49,462 nt of DNA from an uncultured Clostridia bacterium (GTDB lineage Bacteria; Bacillota; Clostridia; Christensenellales; Borkfalkiaceae): contig CALVRO010000010.1 in the NCBI GenBank assembly GCA_944358655.1, forward strand, positions 1 to 49,462, written 5' to 3'. The translations under genes and the position numbers were made by a program. Under the pieces are notes generated by a model, which was not told the DNA's origin, ran no database searches, and saw only the letters and a program-made list of their open reading frames with translations. Below, piece by piece: positions 48,745 through 49,462 of the stretch. Every line of letters starts with the position of its first letter. Position 1 is the stretch's first letter.

Positions 48745-49462
48745 CTTTCCCCGTCCTCACCCAAACGGCTGCGCGGCGCCTGCTGATATGTTTACGCAGG
48801 CGTCGCCGGCCAAAACTTTCGTTGTTTCAAAAAAATAGCGGTGCAAGCGAAGTCACGCCTTCGCGCAGCCTCTCGGCGGCAGTAAGGAGGGCAGCCGCCT
48901 CGGTCACCGTTCGGGCGACCTGATGCCCTCACTCATCTCGCACGGCAAAACAGTGGGTGTCCACTGTTTTGAAAACTCCGTGCTCGTCACAATTTGCGCA
49001 TACTTGCGGCTGACCGAGGTGAATTGCCGCGACTATATAATATGAGTGCTAAATAAGGTCGCGGCAAGAGGAGCAGAGCTCCTCAGCTAACGGAAAGTTG
49101 CAGGCGTCGCCAGCCAAAACTTTCGTTAATTTCTTAATAATTATCTTGCGCAAGGGGAATTCATTTCCCCGTTAAGCGCGCCCACATTTGTTGCGTGAGC
49201 AACCTCAGCAGGTGAAGCGGGCGCAATTATACAACTGTAGTGCGCTTAAGATTGCGCCCGTTGAGGACGAGCAACGCGTTTTGGCAAACAGCACACATGC
49301 GCTGTTTGCGCGTTGCGAGATGAGCGAGCACCTATGTCCCGTGCGAGCGGTGACCGAAAACGCCGCTTTCCATTACGGCGTTTGAGCGGCGCCCTCAACT
49401 AACGGAAAGTTGCAGGCGTCGCCAGCCAAAACTTTCGTTAATTTCTTAATAATTAACTTGCG
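48745..49462. repeat. Non-coding region of repeated structured modules
   Basis: A 70-bp box occurs at 49081-49150 and 49393-49462 with only two differences visible, and a 28-bp part of it (one mismatch) at 48796-48823. Between the boxes lie two kinds of hairpin in two versions each. H2: 49024-49067 (stem TTGCCGCGAC) and 49203-49266 (stem CGGGCGCAAT), with similar loops (TATAnAA...AGTGC...TAAG). H1: 48939-48985 and, inverted, 49271-49316, with conserved ATCTCGCA and TGCTCGTC flanks but different stems. No gene is supported here. Confidence 0.75.

Noticed and set aside
49081-49150. Integron attC site
   Set aside because: The 70-bp box has an imperfect inverted repeat with AAC near the start and GTT near the end, but the conserved RYYYAAC and GTTRRRY ends do not fit, and no integron-type integrase or cassettes are seen.

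Overview
The window looks like a chromosomal segment of a Clostridia-type member of the Bacillota, probably an uncultured gut lineage. Most genes have strong AGGAGG-type ribosome sites. Promoters are of the sigma-A type (TTGACA-17-TATAAT), terminators are long GC-rich hairpins, and the household genes (dnaJ, YitT, an ECF sigma factor with anti-sigma factor, cysK, malic enzyme, HtrA) fit that group. The host is fairly GC-rich. Two stretches are visibly more AT-rich: 7.3-15.5 kb and 26.1-33.9 kb. No ribosomal or other taxonomic marker is present, so the lineage is inference.

Layout. (1) 1-1.7 kb: a repeat-rich intergenic region and dnaJ. (2) 1.96-7.2 kb: a tight five-gene operon that I read as a bacterial ESCRT-III/Vps4-like system. 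It encodes two small helical proteins (one ESCRT-III-like with a C-terminal short motif), a Vps4/katanin-type AAA+ ATPase, a trypsin-like protease and a RuvB-like AAA+ ATPase. The three enzymes share an N-terminal MIT-like helical domain. The motif DIDY(A/S)GLI is found both at the end of the ESCRT-III-like protein and in the protease linker. (3) 7.3-15.5 kb: an AT-richer run on the same strand with a helical protein, a possible SPFH-type protein, a large double-zinc-ribbon protein, a coiled-coil protein, an Hsp70/actin-fold ATPase and a coiled-coil protein with three membrane spans. Together, regions 2 and 3 suggest a membrane-associated remodelling, proteolysis and chaperone machine. This is the strongest candidate for an undescribed system.

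(4) 15.9-21.7 kb: an HTH protein, then a four-gene operon with a degenerate AAA-like protein, a soluble VirD4/TraG-type ATPase, an FtsK-gamma-like winged-helix protein with a long acidic tract, and an unknown protein. (5) 21.8-25.8 kb: a TetR repressor divergent from two membrane proteins, a YitT-family membrane protein and a metallophosphoesterase. (6) 26.0-33.9 kb: tRNA-Ser(GCU) with a 7.7-kb integrated element bounded by 24-bp direct repeats. It carries an integrase, an XRE repressor, a second odd recombinase, an excisionase-like protein, replication genes and terminase-small-like genes but no virion genes, so it looks like a phage satellite. A third copy of the tRNA 3' end lies 187 bp further on.

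(7) 34.6-39.7 kb: an envelope-stress-like group with an HtrA-type lipoprotein protease, two other lipoproteins and an ECF sigma/anti-sigma pair. The anti-sigma factor shares its extracytoplasmic domain with the neighbouring lipoprotein. (8) 39.7-44.8 kb: cysteine synthase, malic enzyme and two secreted single-span proteins. (9) 44.8-48.7 kb: phage-type packaging genes (large terminase, small protein, portal, scaffold-like protein) with host-like base composition. (10) 48.7-49.46 kb: non-coding DNA made of repeated, structured modules whose stems differ while loops and flanks are conserved. All calls are from reading the sequence; no database search was run.
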